A stretch of DNA of 8,360 nucleotides from Gammaproteobacteria bacterium. GTDB taxonomy: Bacteria; Pseudomonadota; Gammaproteobacteria; HK1. Below, piece after piece: positions 5,356 to 8,360 of the stretch (position 1 is its first letter; each line of letters starts with the position of its first letter). Where the stretch lies: contig JAGRHX010000208.1 of assembly GCA_020444775.1 (NCBI GenBank), forward strand, positions 1-8,360. The letters run 5' to 3'. Below the pieces are notes generated by a model. The model did not search any database and had not been told where the DNA came from. It saw only the letters and a program-made list of their open reading frames with translations. A program made the translations under genes and the position numbers.

Positions 5356-8300
5356 TCAGCTGACGTTGGCCCGCTTCACGCGGCAAAGCAGGGACTTCAG
5401 ATTGGTCTGGTCCGAGACCGGATCGCGCTGGCTGGCGTCGGTGAGGAAGTTCACCGGCCGCCACGGGTTGAAGGGCTGTCGTTCGCCCCAGCCGATCGGC
5501 ATGAACACCGCGTGCCTGCGGATCCCGGGGTAGACCCAGGCGCGCGCCTGGACCTCGCCGTGGGCTGTCTGCACCGTGACCACCTCGCCATCCGCTATAC
5601 CCAGGCCACGTGCCGTGTCCGGATGGATCTGCGCGTACAGGTCCGGCCACATCTCCTGTGCCTGCCACGCGTAGTGGGTCCAGCTGTGAAAGTGTGGTGC
5701 GGCCGGACGACCGGTGACCAGCTCCAGCTCGAAACCCTGCTCCCGAAGCTTGCGCGCCGGCGCCGACTCCTCGGGCTGGACCACGCGCGCTCGCGCCGCG
5801 TAGGTCGGCGATCGAGAGAACGGGCTGACCACTGCGTCGCTGCTGTCATCGTCCAGGAACTGCAGGTGCGCCATGTCGATGAGTGACTCCCGCTCTCCGT
5901 AGAACTGCGGCAGCGCACTCAAGCCGTGCGCAGCAAACCCGGCTTCCAGCTTCTCCGTCCAGAACTCGAGCTTGCCGCTGGGCGTGGGGAAACGGTGTCC
6001 CTCGGGCGCGCCGGGCGCGGTCGTGCCCTCCAGATAGAGGGTCTCGATCTCGGGCGCGTCCTCGCTGGCCACGGGAAAGCGCACCCACCGCCACGGCACC
6101 GAGTGCAAGCGCTTCTGCGTCAGGCCACGCATCTGCTCGTTCTGGATCAATACCTCGTCCCACAGACGCGACGGATCCTTCCACTCCTCCTTGAGCACGT
6201 CGTCGAAGCCGAGTCGCTTGCCGAGCTCGATCCAGATCCAGCCGTCCGGCCGGGCCTCGCCGGGTGGATCGATCATGCGATCGATCCAGACCACGCGACG
6301 GTCCTCGCAGGCCCGCCCCACCTCGCCCTTCTCGATACCGGTCGCGGCGGGCAGCACGTAGTCGGCGTAGGCGCTGGTCTCGTTGGCGAAGAGATCAATG
6401 TGCACCAGCAGCTCCAGGGCCGACAGGCCCTCCCGGGTCTGCTCCTGGCTGGGCCACAGCGCCATCGGGTTGTTGCAGGCGAGCAGCGCCTTCAGCGGAT
6501 AGGGCTTGCCGATACGCATCGCATCCAGCCAGCCCACCGGGCTGGTGCGCAGCTTGGGCCGCTTGATGGCGGCCCGCCGCGCGGCGGGCAGATTCGCATC
6601 GATGGGCATCGACGCTGACATGTTGAAATATGCGCCGCCCTTGCGGCCCCAGTTGCCGGTGATCGCGGCCACGAACATCAACGCGCGGTTGGCCTGCACC
6701 GAGTTGGTATGCTGATTGATGCCACGGCTGCCGAAGATCACGCAGCCGTCGGCGGCGGCGATCTCCTCGGCCAGACGTTCGATGCTGGCGGCCGGGATGT
6801 CGGCGATCGGCGCTGCCCACTGCGGACTGTAGCCCTGCTCGAGGATGTAGTCGCGCCAGCGGTCGTAGCCGATCACCCACTGCTCACAGAAGTCGGCGTC
6901 GTGCAGGTGGTGGCTGAACAGATGATGGGCGATGGCCAGCGCCAGCGCGAGGTCGCCGCCCGGTCGGATCGGCAGGTACCAGTCGGCCTTGGAGGCGGTG
7001 ACCGTCTCGCGCGGATCGATGACGATCATGCGTGCCCCGTGCTGGAGCCGCCAGTCGTTGATCATGCCGAAGTGCACCGGCCGGGTCTCGGCCTGGTTGT
7101 CACCGATGTACACGTACAGCTCGGCTGAGCCCAGGTCGGTCTCGGTGTAGCTATTGCCGCTGCCGCCGACGCCCTGGGTCATGACATAGGCCATGTTCTT
7201 GCCCGAGGAGCAGAACGGCTCGGTGGTCTCGACGTTGGGCGTGCCCCAGGCCTGCGAGAACAACCTGATGTAGCCGCGATTGGTCAGCGTGCCGGTGCGG
7301 GTGCCGGAGAAGATGCCTACCGCCTCGGGACCGTGGCGGTCGCGGATCTGCTTCAGACGGTCCGCGATCTCGTCCAGCGCCTGGTCCCAGGATATCGGCT
7401 CGAAACGGTTCTCGCCACGCTCACCGACGCGTTTCAACGGCTGGGTGAGGCGATCCTCGCTGCCATACAGCTGCAGCGAGAGCTGCGACTTGGGACAGAC
7501 CCGCCCGGCGAGCACCGGATCGGCCTCGTTGCCGGTAATCTTGACCAGCTTGTCGCGGTGGAAATGGAACTGGGTGGTGCAGCAGTTGAAGCACAGATTG
7601 CAGCCGCCCGGCTCGACCCGGTCGGGCTGACGCTCAGCGCGTGGGGCACCGTAGGGGTAGGCGGTGCGACGGCGGTCGAAGCTCGGCGGCGGGTCGATGA
7701 CCGCTGGCTTCAGCCGGCTGCCGAGGTCCAGGCTGCGCGACGACTGCTCCGGGCTCGCGCGGTTGCTGGCCTGGGCGATGCGATCCAGATAGATGGTGGC
7801 GGGACCGAGCAGGAAGCTGTCGGTGTCGAGCGTCTGCCGGCCGGCGTGCCGGGCGCTGTCGAGCAGCGTCTCGCGTTCGCCAAAGCGGATTGCCCGGGTC
7901 GGGCAGACGCTGGCACAAGCCGTGGTCTGCGCGCCCTCGGCGCGCCGGTCCACGCACAGATCGCATTTCACCGCGTGGTGGTCCTGCGCGTCGTAACCCA
8001 TCGCCCCGTATGGGCAGGCGATGACGCACTCGCCACAGCCCACGCAGCGGTCCTCGATGACCTGCACCACCCCGGTGAGCGGGTCTTTCTCGATGGCCTT
8101 GGGATTGACCGGGCAGGCACGAGCGCAGGCCGGTCGCTCGCAGTGCTGGCAGGCGAGCGTGAAGAAATCCAGATTCGGACGGCGTTCGCGCAGCGAGGTG
8201 GCGGACAGCGCCGCGCTGGCAACGTCGCGGCCGTCGCCACCGTCTACAGATGGCAGGCCGTTGCCGGCGGTCAGCCACAGGACTCGATTGCGGCGTTCTC

Positions 8301-8360
8301 CGGGGCCGAGCCCGTGTTCCTGCTTACACGCCACCTCGCAGCTCTTGCAGCCGGTGCAGC
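5356..8360 (-). CDS. Molybdopterin oxidoreductase fused to an N-terminal four-[4Fe-4S] ferredoxin module, 5'-truncated
   Basis: A complex iron-sulfur molybdoenzyme with 1000 visible residues. The frame stays open through the right edge, so the GTG at 8334 is an internal Val. Visible residues 1-11 are the first cluster motif CTGCKSCEVAC. Further clusters: CQHCERPACARACP (70-83), CVGCGECVIACP (105-116) and CDLC...CASVCP (132-153). This is the DmsB/NrfC/PsrB electron-transfer subunit, normally separate. A Pro/Arg-rich linker (about 185-250) leads to the catalytic subunit, with its own [4Fe-4S] site C253, C256, C260, C288, the likely Mo-ligand Cys383 (EPFCSSGKN), and a C-terminal molybdopterin-dinucleotide-binding domain in the last 125 residues. 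In this subunit family the first motif usually lies 10-20 residues from the start, so a Tat signal is unlikely and the enzyme is probably cytoplasmic. The substrate is not identifiable; a sulfur-oxyanion enzyme (sulfite, thiosulfate, polysulfide) is a guess. No NrfD-like membrane subunit is seen. Confidence 0.9.
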   Translation of the reverse strand, partial: CTGCKSCEVACKQEHGLGPGERRNRVLWLTAGNGLPSVDGGDGRDVASAALSATSLRERRPNLDFFTLACQHCERPACARACPVNPKAIEKDPLTGVVQVIEDRCVGCGECVIACPYGAMGYDAQDHHAVKCDLCVDRRAEGAQTTACASVCPTRAIRFGERETLLDSARHAGRQTLDTDSFLLGPATIYLDRIAQASNRASPEQSSRSLDLGSRLKPAVIDPPPSFDRRRTAYPYGAPRAERQPDRVEPGGCNLCFNCCTTQFHFHRDKLVKITGNEADPVLAGRVCPKSQLSLQLYGSEDRLTQPLKRVGERGENRFEPISWDQALDEIADRLKQIRDRHGPEAVGIFSGTRTGTLTNRGYIRLFSQAWGTPNVETTEPFCSSGKNMAYVMTQGVGGSGNSYTETDLGSAELYVYIGDNQAETRPVHFGMINDWRLQHGARMIVIDPRETVTASKADWYLPIRPGGDLALALAIAHHLFSHHLHDADFCEQWVIGYDRWRDYILEQGYSPQWAAPIADIPAASIERLAEEIAAADGCVIFGSRGINQHTNSVQANRALMFVAAITGNWGRKGGAYFNMSASMPIDANLPAARRAAIKRPKLRTSPVGWLDAMRIGKPYPLKALLACNNPMALWPSQEQTREGLSALELLVHIDLFANETSAYADYVLPAATGIEKGEVGRACEDRRVVWIDRMIDPPGEARPDGWIWIELGKRLGFDDVLKEEWKDPSRLWDEVLIQNEQMRGLTQKRLHSVPWRWVRFPVASEDAPEIETLYLEGTTAPGAPEGHRFPTPSGKLEFWTEKLEAGFAAHGLSALPQFYGERESLIDMAHLQFLDDDSSDAVVSPFSRSPTYAARARVVQPEESAPARKLREQGFELELVTGRPAAPHFHSWTHYAWQAQEMWPDLYAQIHPDTARGLGIADGEVVTVQTAHGEVQARAWVYPGIRRHAVFMPIGWGERQPFNPWRPVNFLTDASQRDPVSDQTNLKSLLCRVKRANVS

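Noticed and set aside
8332..8334. GTG at 8334 as the molybdoenzyme start.
   Set aside because: It falls inside the first CxxCxxCxxxC cluster motif; the codons before it (CTGCKSCE) are in frame and essential to that motif.

Overview
The window is GC-rich, gene-dense bacterial DNA. Its gene families, together with sigma54 and NtrC-type control boxes, point to a Pseudomonadota (probably gammaproteobacterial) genome; I cannot name a genus. It holds five protein genes, two of them cut by the window edges, and one information-rich intergenic region.

Left half (1-3308): a divergent nitrogen-scavenging unit. On the minus strand lie a secreted substrate-binding protein (692-1774) and an ABC permease (1-614, running off the left edge), both of the nitrate/sulfonate/taurine-type importer class. 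The binding protein resembles the subgroup found beside urea/guanidine carboxylase and guanidine hydrolase genes. On the plus strand is a ureohydrolase-fold enzyme (2103-3308) whose N-terminal extension and active-site motifs fit nickel-dependent guanidine hydrolase (GdmH: guanidine + water to urea + ammonia). The likely division of labour is import of guanidine by the ABC system and hydrolysis in the cytoplasm to supply nitrogen.

The 328-bp region between them (1775-2102) carries the most interesting signal. There are two divergent -24/-12 (sigma54) promoters: TGGCACGTCACTTGCT facing gdmH, and a GGGCAT-N5-TTGCA match facing the binding protein. Midway are two NtrC-like 15-bp dyads whose centres are 31 bp (three helical turns) apart. 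I see no guanidine riboswitch. This reads as nitrogen-limitation control (NtrC/RpoN) of guanidine use through one enhancer shared by both promoters.

Right half (3330-8360), minus strand: a glutamine-hydrolysing asparagine synthetase-type amidotransferase (3330-5261), converging on gdmH with a 21-bp gap. Upstream of it is a large molybdopterin oxidoreductase (5356-8360, 5' end outside the window). Its N-terminus is a four-[4Fe-4S] ferredoxin module, normally a separate subunit, fused in frame to the catalytic subunit, with little room for a Tat signal. These two genes have no obvious link to the guanidine unit.
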